From contig JALNYP010000059.1 in the NCBI GenBank assembly GCA_023229795.1, positions 1 to 24,427 on the forward strand: a stretch of DNA of 24,427 nucleotides, in the 5' to 3' direction. This document shows positions 7,644 to 14,929 of this stretch, piece by piece. The notes under the pieces are model-generated. The model was not told the origin of the DNA. It ran no database searches and worked only from the letters and a program-made list of their open reading frames with translations. The position numbers and the translations under genes were made by a program. The first letter of the stretch is position 1. Each line of letters opens with the position of its first letter. This DNA is from Syntrophobacterales bacterium (GTDB lineage Bacteria; Desulfobacterota; Desulfobaccia; Desulfobaccales; 0-14-0-80-60-11).

Positions 7644-9074
7644 TTGATAGATATGACCATCCGCAGAAGGATTATCATTGCCGCCCTGATTCAGGCCGTG
7701 GTTATCTGCTTGATCTGCGGGTTCGGCTATCTATCGGTGAAAGCGGTGCTGACCAAATTGCAGGCCATCGAGGTCATCGACGACTTAAATATTTCCCTGT
7801 TGGAGATGCGCAAGGCTGAAAAGAATTACTTTCTCTATAAGGACCTGGGGTCGCTCAACGAGTTGATCCAAACCGGCGAGGAACGTTACAGCGCCCTGCA
7901 GTCTTCCCGGCCCTACCTGGTTTCCGGGTTTCGCGGCCTGGGCACGGAACAGTACGATAGCCTCCTCGATAATCTCAAGCGCTACCTGGAATTGGTCAGG
8001 CAAGGCGTCATGACCAATCAAATCTCCCCCCATGCGGAGGAGGAAATCCGAAAATTGGGGCATGAGCTGACGGCCCTGTCCGGGTCGCTGCTCACCAGGG
8101 AACGAAAAAATGTTAATGATATCGTCAGCTTCATCCTCATTATGCTCATCGTTTCTCTGGCGGTCATTTTCGTCGTCCAGGTCCTGCTCTGGCGGTATTT
8201 TTTCCGCTTCATCATTCAGGAAATCAACCTCATGGAAGACATGATCAGGATGGTGTCCGCCGGCCGGTTCCAGGAAGTGACCACCCAGACCATCGCTCCC
8301 CATAACGAGATCCAGATTGCCGTCAGGGCCATCGGGGATATGGCCCGGGAACTGGAAAAGCGGGAGCAGGAGCTGCTGCAGTCGGGCAAACTGGCCTCCC
8401 TGGGCGTCCTGATCTCCGGGGTGGCCCATGAGTTGGGGAATCCCTTGAACAATATCTCCTTGATCGCCCAGACTTACCTGAGCCTCTATGATTTGCTGGG
8501 CGATGACGATAAGAAAAATTACATGGGAGATATCTACACCCAGAGCGAACGCATTAAGAAGATCGTAGAAAATCTTCTGGATTTCTCCCGACAGAAGAAA
8601 CAGGAATTGCAGGATTTCCAGATCGGCGATATTGTGCAACGCAGCCTCGGCCTGGTGGCCAACCAGTTAAAAATCTCCAAGGTCAAGCATTACGTCACCA
8701 TCGCCGACCCTGTGCCGCTCGTCTCGGTGGACGCCCCCCAGATCCAGCAGGTTCTGGTCAACCTGTTCGTCAATGCCATTCAGGCGATGGACCACGGCGG
8801 CGAGCTCTTCATTGACGCCTCTTACGACCAGGACCGCGATATGGTGGTCCTCACCGTCAGAGATACAGGCACCGGCATCAAAAAGGAGATTCTGCCGAAC
8901 ATTTTTGATCCCTTTTTTACCACCAAGAGCACCAAAGGCACCGGCCTGGGACTGTCCGTGAGTTATGGCATCATCCAGCAGCATCATGGGGAAATCACGG
9001 TGGAGAGCGAAGAAGGCCAGGGCACCACGTTCACGATTAAGCTACCAGCCAAGGGCAAGGATAAAGGGGAATAA
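7644..9074 (+). CDS. membrane sensor histidine kinase
   Basis: I take the TTG at 7644 as the start, because CGGAGG lies nine bases upstream; ATG at 7653 is the alternative. The 476-residue product has a first membrane helix (about 10-34), a helical periplasmic sensor (about 35-158) with the pattern MRKAEKNYFLYKD reminiscent of HBM/four-helix sensors, a second helix (160-184) and a HAMP-like linker to about 240. The HisKA domain follows with phospho-His262 in GVAHELGNPLN. The ATPase domain has the N box around Asn373/Asn377, the G1 box DTGTGI (407-412), the F box FDPFF and the G2 box GTGLGL (432-437). All catalytic motifs are intact. It is 21 bases after the DUF202 gene and two bases before a receiver gene, so kinase and regulator are surely co-expressed. 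Ligand unknown. Confidence 0.92.
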   Translation: MIDMTIRRRIIIAALIQAVVICLICGFGYLSVKAVLTKLQAIEVIDDLNISLLEMRKAEKNYFLYKDLGSLNELIQTGEERYSALQSSRPYLVSGFRGLGTEQYDSLLDNLKRYLELVRQGVMTNQISPHAEEEIRKLGHELTALSGSLLTRERKNVNDIVSFILIMLIVSLAVIFVVQVLLWRYFFRFIIQEINLMEDMIRMVSAGRFQEVTTQTIAPHNEIQIAVRAIGDMARELEKREQELLQSGKLASLGVLISGVAHELGNPLNNISLIAQTYLSLYDLLGDDDKKNYMGDIYTQSERIKKIVENLLDFSRQKKQELQDFQIGDIVQRSLGLVANQLKISKVKHYVTIADPVPLVSVDAPQIQQVLVNLFVNAIQAMDHGGELFIDASYDQDRDMVVLTVRDTGTGIKKEILPNIFDPFFTTKSTKGTGLGLSVSYGIIQQHHGEITVESEEGQGTTFTIKLPAKGKDKGE

Positions 9075-9076
9075 CC

Positions 9077-9439
9077 ATGGCCAAGAAAATTATGGTGATC
9101 GATGATGAAAAGATTGTCTGCGACATGGCGAAAAAGATTCTCGAAGCCGAAGGCTACGAAGTGGAGACCTTTACGGACAGTGAATTGGCCCTGCAAAGGA
9201 TCAAGAATGCCCGGTTCGATCTGGTGATTACCGATCTGAAAATGGAAAATGTCAGCGGCATGGATATTCTCAAGGAAGTGAACCGGCTCTACCCGACCAC
9301 CCGGGTGATTATGCTGACGGCCTACGCCACCCTGGACGCCACCATCGAGGCCATCCGGGAGCGCATCTACGACTTTTTCCCGAAGCCGGTGAAGATCGAG
9401 GAATTGAAGAAATCGGTCAAGAAGGCTTTGGGGGATTAA
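9077..9439 (+). CDS. single-domain response regulator, cognate of the kinase
   Basis: This 120-residue receiver has Asp9/Asp10, phosphoacceptor Asp53 (ITDLKM), Thr81 (LTAYA) and Lys103 (FPKPV), and no output domain. It starts two bases after the kinase stop, with AAGGGG as its ribosome site inside the kinase 3' end; this makes it the likely direct phosphoacceptor of the kinase. It resembles the receiver at 5355 in length and in the shared ITDLKM motif, so the island contains two paralogous output-less receivers. How the signal leaves is not visible; the nearby Usp and phosphohistidine proteins are candidate targets by context only. Confidence 0.92.
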   Translation: MAKKIMVIDDEKIVCDMAKKILEAEGYEVETFTDSELALQRIKNARFDLVITDLKMENVSGMDILKEVNRLYPTTRVIMLTAYATLDATIEAIRERIYDFFPKPVKIEELKKSVKKALGD

Positions 9440-9458
9440 GCACGGCATAAGCCCGTGC
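9440..9458. terminator. short hairpin after the kinase/receiver pair
   Basis: GCACGG and CCGTGC pair around a seven-base loop directly after the receiver stop codon. A C-run, not a T-run, follows, so strength as a terminator is doubtful. Confidence 0.3.
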
Positions 9459-9503
9459 CCCCCCCAGCCGGTGATTATCCTCAAGGCTGCGGCTGCCCCT
9501 AAA

Positions 9504-9524
9504 CCTTGAACTTTGAACCTTGAA
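9504..9524 (+). repeat. three tandem 7-bp units
   Basis: Three consecutive heptamers (CCTTGAA, a CTTTGAA variant, then CCTTGAA again) lie about 25 bases before the Usp start at 9550. They may be a small slippage repeat or part of a dispersed element. A regulatory role is possible because of the position upstream of the ribosome site. Confidence 0.6.
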
Positions 9525-9549
9525 TTTCTCGCCTCGGAGGGGAAGAACC

Positions 9550-10416
9550 ATGAAGATTCTATTCGCCGGAGATGAATATCCTTACAGCTCCTATGCTCTC
9601 AATGAAGCCGTCAGGCTGGCCATGAACACCTGGGCCGATGTGACCCTCATGGCCGTAGCCACCCCCGAAGACGCCGCCCAGATGGGCGAAGACCATATCC
9701 TGGCCCAGGCCCTACACGGCTACCGTGAAACCTTTCTAGCGGCCGCCGGCGGCGAGGGCTCGCCCTATAGCCTGGGGACGCCGCGCTATGAGTGGATTCC
9801 CTTGGGCGGCGGCCGCTGGGAAGAGCTCCTGGTCAACCGCGGGGCCAAAAAGGACGTCAAGGTGCGCCTCCGCCTCGGCGGCGTGGCCCAGGAGATCCTG
9901 GCCGAGGCCCAGTCCGAAGAGAGCGACCTGATCGTGCTCGGTTGCACCAAGGGCAAACAGTGCGTCTGGCAAGACGCCGCGCCGCTGCCCCAGCGCGTGG
10001 TAAACGAGGCCGACTGTTCCGTCCTGTTGGTCAAAGAAGAGCAACCCTTCAACCGCATCCTGGCCTGCCTGGACCAGAGCTACATCAGCCAGGACTCCCT
10101 CGAAATGATCAACCAGATGGCCACCCTACACGGCTCCCAACTGGAGTTGATCGGCCTGTCCCAGGAAGGCTCCATGAAAAAGGACGTCTACCGGCGGCTC
10201 ATCGAGATCGGCGATTACTATGAGGACCGCCAGATCAAAGTGACTACCCGCTTGACGGAGATCGCCGAATTTGAGAACTTCATCGATAAGGAATTGCAGC
10301 AGGATCTCCTGGCTCTCTGGATGGGCAAAAAATCCTTGCTGGACCGGTTCTATCCCCGGGATTGGGCCGGCCGCTTTGTGAGCAAATGCCAGACTTCGGT
10401 GTTAGTGATGCGCTAA
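9550..10416 (+). CDS. tandem universal stress protein
   Basis: I choose the ATG at 9550, preceded by GGAGGGGAAG, over an upstream in-frame ATG at 9520 that would place the ribosome site inside the gene. The 288-residue product has a full first Usp domain: strand KILFAGDEYPYSSYALNEAV, the strand SDLIVLGCTKGKQ, and a terminal strand CSVLLVKEE. The glycine loop is modified: GCTKG is kept but the later Gly-Ser is replaced. A second domain starts near residue 165 (NRILACLDQSYIS) and ends in the strand TSVLVMR, but lacks a clear nucleotide loop. It follows the kinase/receiver pair and precedes another tandem Usp, so the two are probably paralogues under shared control. Confidence 0.82.
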   Translation: MKILFAGDEYPYSSYALNEAVRLAMNTWADVTLMAVATPEDAAQMGEDHILAQALHGYRETFLAAAGGEGSPYSLGTPRYEWIPLGGGRWEELLVNRGAKKDVKVRLRLGGVAQEILAEAQSEESDLIVLGCTKGKQCVWQDAAPLPQRVVNEADCSVLLVKEEQPFNRILACLDQSYISQDSLEMINQMATLHGSQLELIGLSQEGSMKKDVYRRLIEIGDYYEDRQIKVTTRLTEIAEFENFIDKELQQDLLALWMGKKSLLDRFYPRDWAGRFVSKCQTSVLVMR

Positions 10417-10467
10417 GCCGGAAAGCCCCTGCCGTTTCGGACGCTCCATACCTTGAGAGGTGAGATG

Positions 10468-11310
10468 ATGAAAATTCTGGTCGCCGTGGATAAGAGTGAA
10501 GAGTCGCAGCAGGCGCTGCGCTATTGTTGCCATCTTTTGGAACATTTCGACGCCGACGTGGACGCCCTTTACGTCCAACCCGACCTCATAGAATCAGTGG
10601 CGGAAACTTCTTATGCCCCCTTCACTACCCGGAAGGACATAGAAAAGTCCATCGAAGCCGAAGCGGAAAAGACCGTGGAGGAAATTTTCGAGGCCTGTGA
10701 GATCTGCCTGGGCGGCAAGGTCCCCTGCTCCCCCCTGGTGGCCGTGGGCGACCCCGCGGACGAGATCCTCAACACCGCCAATGAAGGCATGTACGACCTG
10801 ATCGTGTTGGGCTCTCAGGGCCGCTCCTCCCTCCGGGGCTTCTTCCTGGGCGCGGTGCACGCCAAGATTCTCCACCATGCCCTGCAACCCGTGCTCATTA
10901 TGCGCAATTTCCGGCCCATCCAAAAAATCCTGGTGGCTTACCGGGGGTCCCAGTGCGACCAGGGCGCCCTGGAGTTCATTGCGCCGCTCTTTGCCAAGAA
11001 AAAGCCGGAGATCACCATCCTCCACGTCCAGGAAACCGAGTTGGGCGAAACCCCGGAGTTCGCCGACGCCTGCCTGCTCACCGGGGAGGAAACCCTGCGG
11101 GATTACGGCTTCACCCCCATTAAAAAGATGGCTCAGGGCGACTTTGTGGACGAAATCCTCAAGGCGGTGGCCATTGAACGCTACGACCTGCTGGTCCTGG
11201 GGGCTTACGGCCACAAGCGCCCCAAATATCTGAAGATGCTCAGCGACGAGGCCCTCAACCTGGTGCGCCTCACCACCCGGCCGGTCCTGGTGTATCGCGA
11301 TAAAATCTGA
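10468..11310 (+). CDS. tandem universal stress protein with intact ATP-binding loop
   Basis: The ATG at 10468 is preferred because GAGGTGAG precedes it at a usable distance; a TTG at 10453 would put that site inside the coding region. The 280-residue protein has two Usp domains. The first (about 1-145) keeps the classic loop in LIVLGSQGRSSLRGFFLGAV, matching G-2x-G-9x-G, and ends in the strand QPVLIMR. The second (about 150-280) starts with KILVAYRGS, has LLVLGAYGHKRP, and ends RPVLVYRDK. Of the four Usp-type genes in the island it is the most canonical and the most likely ATP binder. It is the last gene before the REPIN-like element, which probably marks the end of the transcription unit. 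Confidence 0.9.
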   Translation: MKILVAVDKSEESQQALRYCCHLLEHFDADVDALYVQPDLIESVAETSYAPFTTRKDIEKSIEAEAEKTVEEIFEACEICLGGKVPCSPLVAVGDPADEILNTANEGMYDLIVLGSQGRSSLRGFFLGAVHAKILHHALQPVLIMRNFRPIQKILVAYRGSQCDQGALEFIAPLFAKKKPEITILHVQETELGETPEFADACLLTGEETLRDYGFTPIKKMAQGDFVDEILKAVAIERYDLLVLGAYGHKRPKYLKMLSDEALNLVRLTTRPVLVYRDKI

Positions 11311-11327
11311 CACTGCGGGGAGGGCTC

Positions 11328-11400
11328 GGTGGTACAGGCTTTCCAGCCTGTACAGGACCTGTGTGGGATATTCGGCACAGCCTGGAAAGGCTGTGCCACC
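11328..11400. repeat. REPIN-like pair of inverted palindromes
   Basis: Two hairpins stand in opposite orientation. The first pairs GTACAGGC (11332-11339) with GCCTGTAC (11346-11353) around TTTCCA. The second pairs GGCACAGCC (11374-11382) with GGCTGTGCC (11389-11397) around TGGAAA. The outer ends GGTGG (11328) and CCACC (to 11400) are also complementary, so the whole 73 bases form a larger inverted repeat with about four mismatches per arm. This is the layout of REP doublets mobilised by TnpA-REP transposases. No such gene is in the window. Confidence 0.8.
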
Positions 11401-11532
11401 AACTCTGGACGGTCGTAGTCCAACTATAGGCCGGTCCCATTATGGTTTAATTTCAGTTAGATATAGTTTTATTTACAGGTTCTTTTCTCCCCAACCCCGC
11501 CTGGTTTAGCCCCTTCCTGCCTGTAATGTTCC

Positions 11533-11559
11533 TTGACATTATCTGGTCGCCGTGATAAT
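11533..11559 (+). promoter_or_regulatory. putative sigma-70 promoter
   Basis: A perfect TTGACA at 11533-11538 is followed by GATAAT at 11554-11559 (15-base spacer, slightly short) within an AT-rich stretch 36 bases before the ATG at 11595. An overlapping TAATTA at 11556 would give a 17-base spacer. It is the clearest promoter in the window and would drive the nucleotidyltransferase-like gene, the RNase gene and possibly ilvD. Confidence 0.55.
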
Positions 11560-11594
11560 TATTTGTTTTAACTTCTCAATATTACAGGCCTTTC

Positions 11595-12974
11595 ATGCCC
11601 CAAGCATCCAAAGCTGCAACCGAACTCGGCACCCTCGAACCTTATATCAGCGCCTGCGTCGCCCTGGCCCAAGAGAAATTGCACCGCTTCTCCTCGATCA
11701 CCGACATTGGCGCCCGGGAAAAGGACCTCAACCGCTACCCCCGCCTGGCCCGCCTGGAAGAGCCCCGGCAGATCCTGATCCTGAAGGAAAACGACGGGGA
11801 CTCCGACCGTCAAACCCGGGCCCGGGCCGCCATAGCCCGGGGCGAGGTTCTCTTCGAACATGCCGCCGCGGGCGAGGGCACCCGCCTGATGCTGGGCTCC
11901 AAGTATTTCCTCGATATCCCCCAGGAGATCACGGTGGCGCGCACCGCCCACCTCATGAGCCAGGAGTCCGGCCGGTTGTGGTCCCCGGAAGACGTGGCCG
12001 CGCAACTGGAGTGCCCCCCCCACGAACTTCTCCCCATCACCCTGGGCAGCCGCCACATGCTCCAAATGGCCTTTGACCTCGAAAACCTGGCCCGGGAGTT
12101 GGGGGAGTCGCCCCGGGAGGTGCTGGCGCGTCAGCATTTGCTGATTATCATCGGCCGGGAGATGCTGGCCCACATCGAGAAGGATTTCTACCAGTGGCAT
12201 TTTTACGGCTTTAAGCCCTCCCAGGTCTATTTCATGGTGCAGGAGAGCTTCCACGGGCTCAACCTCAAGCACGGCCGTTTTTTCTATGATGTCAACAGCC
12301 CCGCCCGCCTCCACAACCACGGCCAGATGGTGATGCAGCAGACCCTGAACTACCAGCTTTTCACCCTGACCGGAGGCCACCCCTGGGAAAAGACATTTCG
12401 GTCAGGGCGAGAGGTCGCCGACTGGCTGCAGGGTTTTGCCGATAAAATATCGTATAATATCGAAGACCTGGACTATCTGACCAGTTCCCTGGATTTCCAC
12501 GGCCTGGGGTTGGCTCTGCAGCTCGGGGACCAGGGCTATAATATGGTCATGGAAGTAATGGCCAATAATCCCGCCAAACCCCAGAAAGGCGGCATGCTCG
12601 CCTGGGATGCCGAATTAGAGCGGGATGTGATGATCGAAAGCTTTCAACTGGGGGACATCAGCAACCAGGATATCACGTATTTAAATCGTAATTTCAATCA
12701 CTATCCCAGTCCCGGCGTCTGCTGGGGCCGGATTGGAGAACAAGGTTTGCCCATGCCCATAGCCGTCAAAGACGGTTTTCTCTATTTTCAGCCGGTGCAG
12801 GGCGACATCAATTTCCTGGTGAAGACCGCGTTTTTTCGCCGCCAGGAGATGCGCCCCATCCGCAATTTAAAGAGTCCCGCGGCTCTGCCCCTGGCCATCA
12901 ATCGTCTCTGCGCCCAGGACCGGCAGCCCGGCTTTAAAGAATTCGCCCAACGGTGTCGCCAGGGGTGCTTATGA
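11595..12974 (+). CDS. unrecognised protein with nucleotidyltransferase-like motif
   Basis: I do not recognise a named family for this 459-residue protein. Residues 87-105 read FEHAAAGEGTRLMLGSKYF, which matches the G-x-G-T-R-L...K signature of sugar-nucleotide pyrophosphorylases (Gly93, Gly95, Arg97, Lys103). A later block at about 205-246 has KPSQVYFMVQES and LHNHGQMVM, which loosely resemble the conserved Q and G-H-G regions of UDP-sugar pyrophosphorylases. The segment before the motif has the strand QILILKEND, where such enzymes usually have the motif itself on the first strand, so the fold would be permuted or divergent. No signal peptide or membrane helix is seen. The gene shares an ATGA overlap with the RNase E/G gene, indicating translational coupling and perhaps an RNA-linked role. 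Coding is certain; function is not. Confidence 0.7.
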   Translation: MPQASKAATELGTLEPYISACVALAQEKLHRFSSITDIGAREKDLNRYPRLARLEEPRQILILKENDGDSDRQTRARAAIARGEVLFEHAAAGEGTRLMLGSKYFLDIPQEITVARTAHLMSQESGRLWSPEDVAAQLECPPHELLPITLGSRHMLQMAFDLENLARELGESPREVLARQHLLIIIGREMLAHIEKDFYQWHFYGFKPSQVYFMVQESFHGLNLKHGRFFYDVNSPARLHNHGQMVMQQTLNYQLFTLTGGHPWEKTFRSGREVADWLQGFADKISYNIEDLDYLTSSLDFHGLGLALQLGDQGYNMVMEVMANNPAKPQKGGMLAWDAELERDVMIESFQLGDISNQDITYLNRNFNHYPSPGVCWGRIGEQGLPMPIAVKDGFLYFQPVQGDINFLVKTAFFRRQEMRPIRNLKSPAALPLAINRLCAQDRQPGFKEFAQRCRQGCL

Positions 12975-14917
12975 GTCCTCCCCGGAAGATGTATGTCAAT
13001 GCCGCCGACCCGGAGGAATTTCGGGTCGCCATCGTCGAAGAAGGCCACCTGGAAGACCTGGCCACGGAGTCCGCCTCCCGGGAACCCACCAAAGCCAATA
13101 TCTATAAAGGCATCGTGGTCAATATCGAGCCCGGTCTGCAGGCCGCGTTCGTCAATTATGGCGGCGAGCGCCACGGCTTTTTGCCCTTGCCCGAAGTGCA
13201 TCCCGACTATTTCCTGGAAACGCCCCAGAGCCGGGCCAAAACCAAGATTCAGCGGGTGCTGCGCAAAGGCCAGGAACTCATCGTCCAGGTCTACAAAGAG
13301 GAGTCCGCCACCAAAGGCGCCTATCTCAGCACCTACATTTCCCTCCCCGGGCGCCGCCTGGTGCTCTTGCCCAAACAGAGCCACCTGGGGGTGTCCCGCA
13401 AGATCGAAAAAGAGGAGGAGCGCCAGCGCCTCAAAGACCTGACCCAGAAATTAGGGCTGCCTCCGGAGATGGGCCTGATTATCCGCACGGCCGGTGAAAC
13501 CAGCAAAACCCAGGACCTGTCCAAGGATATGAAGTATCTCCTGAAGCTCTGGGAAAATATCAAAGAAGCCGCCGCGGCCCAGGCCGCTCCCTGCCTTTTG
13601 CATCGGGACCTGGACCTCATCACCCGGACCGTGCGGGATTATTTTTCCCCGGATATCAACACCATCCTGGTGGACAACAAAGACGTTTACCAGACGCTGC
13701 GCACCTTTATCCTGGAAATGGCCCCCCGGCACGTCCAAGCCTTGAAGCTCTATAAGGACAAGCTGCCCATCTTCACCCGCTACCAGTTGGAAGACCAGCT
13801 TGACCGTATCTATTCCGAACGCGTGCCCTTGAAATCCGGCGGCTCCATCGTCATCAACCCCACCGAGGCGCTGGTCTCCATCGACGTCAACTCCGGGCGC
13901 TGCACCAGCCAGAAAGAGCTGGAAGACACCGCCTTGAAGACCAACCTGGAGGCCGCCGAGGAAGTGGCCCGGCAGCTCCGCCTGAGGGACCTGGGCGGCC
14001 TGGTGGTGATTGACTTCATCGACATGAAGGACAAGAAGCACCAGAAGGAAGTGGAGCAGACCCTGAAACAGAGCCTGAAGAAGGACAAGGCCCGGGTTAC
14101 CGTGGGGCATCTGTCCAAGTTCGGGCTGCTGGAACTCTCCCGCCAACGGCTCAGGCCTACCGCCGAGATCGGCGCCTATAGCGTCTGTCCTACCTGCCAG
14201 GGCCGGGGCCGCATCAAAAAAGTGGATATCCTGAGCCTGGGTCTGCTGCGGGAAATCAGCACCCAGGTGGTGCAAAACCCCATCCAGGAGGTCCGGGTGC
14301 TGGCGCCTCTGGAGGTGAGCAACTTCCTGCTCAACCAGAAGCGCCGGGATATCTCTACCCTGGAGGAAGAGTTCAATCTCAAGATCGTAGTGACCGCCAA
14401 AGAAGGCCTGGGGCCTGAAGACATCCAGGTGGAATATCTCAAACGGGAAGCGCCTGAGGCTAAAGCGGTCGCCGAAGTCAAACCAGCGGCCGAAGCGGCG
14501 CCCGAGGCCAAGCCGGCCCCTGAAGCCAAGCCCGGGGCCGAAGCCAAGCCCCGGCGCCCTTCTTCCCGACGGCGAGGCCCGCGCCGTCCGGCTGCGGCCA
14601 AACCCGAGGGGGCCGAACCCCAGGAAGCGGCGGAACCCAAACCCGAAGCCTCGGTGGTCGAAGCTGAACCGGTTCCCGAAGCTGAACCGGAAACCAAAGC
14701 CGCAGCCAAACCCCGGCGCACTGCGGCACCCAGACGCCGGCGAGGGCCTCGCCGCCCCGCGGCGTCCAAGGCCGCCGCGACTGAATCTTCGGAGGGGGCC
14801 GAGCCCTTAGCGGGAGGGCCGGAACCTCAGCCGGAGGTCGAGCCCCCGAGAGAAACGCCGGAGCCCCCCAGGGCCGCAGAGCCTCACTCCGAGCCCGAGT
14901 CTTCCGAATCATCTTAA
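12971..14917 (+). CDS. rng: ribonuclease E/G family endoribonuclease
   Basis: The ATG at 12971 overlaps the previous stop as ATGA and has AGGGGTG upstream; a GTG at 12953 is less likely. The 648-residue protein cleaves single-stranded RNA in rRNA maturation and mRNA decay. An S1 RNA-binding domain lies at about 40-125 (NIYKGIVVNIEPGLQAAFVN). The DNase I-like catalytic domain has the two metal-binding aspartates, Asp305 in SIDVNSG and Asp348 in VVIDFIDMKD. The Zn-link CPTC (Cys406/Cys409) joins the dimer, and a small domain runs to about 490. The final 155 residues are a low-complexity Pro/Ala/Glu tail with two arginine-rich blocks of the form RRRGPRRPAA. The core is RNase G length; the tail recalls the RNA-binding extension of RNase E but is shorter. 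Symbol rng is by core similarity; rne is the alternative. Confidence 0.92.
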   Translation: MSPPRKMYVNAADPEEFRVAIVEEGHLEDLATESASREPTKANIYKGIVVNIEPGLQAAFVNYGGERHGFLPLPEVHPDYFLETPQSRAKTKIQRVLRKGQELIVQVYKEESATKGAYLSTYISLPGRRLVLLPKQSHLGVSRKIEKEEERQRLKDLTQKLGLPPEMGLIIRTAGETSKTQDLSKDMKYLLKLWENIKEAAAAQAAPCLLHRDLDLITRTVRDYFSPDINTILVDNKDVYQTLRTFILEMAPRHVQALKLYKDKLPIFTRYQLEDQLDRIYSERVPLKSGGSIVINPTEALVSIDVNSGRCTSQKELEDTALKTNLEAAEEVARQLRLRDLGGLVVIDFIDMKDKKHQKEVEQTLKQSLKKDKARVTVGHLSKFGLLELSRQRLRPTAEIGAYSVCPTCQGRGRIKKVDILSLGLLREISTQVVQNPIQEVRVLAPLEVSNFLLNQKRRDISTLEEEFNLKIVVTAKEGLGPEDIQVEYLKREAPEAKAVAEVKPAAEAAPEAKPAPEAKPGAEAKPRRPSSRRRGPRRPAAAKPEGAEPQEAAEPKPEASVVEAEPVPEAEPETKAAAKPRRTAAPRRRRGPRRPAASKAAATESSEGAEPLAGGPEPQPEVEPPRETPEPPRAAEPHSEPESSESS

Positions 14918-14929
14918 AGGAGCGGTTTC

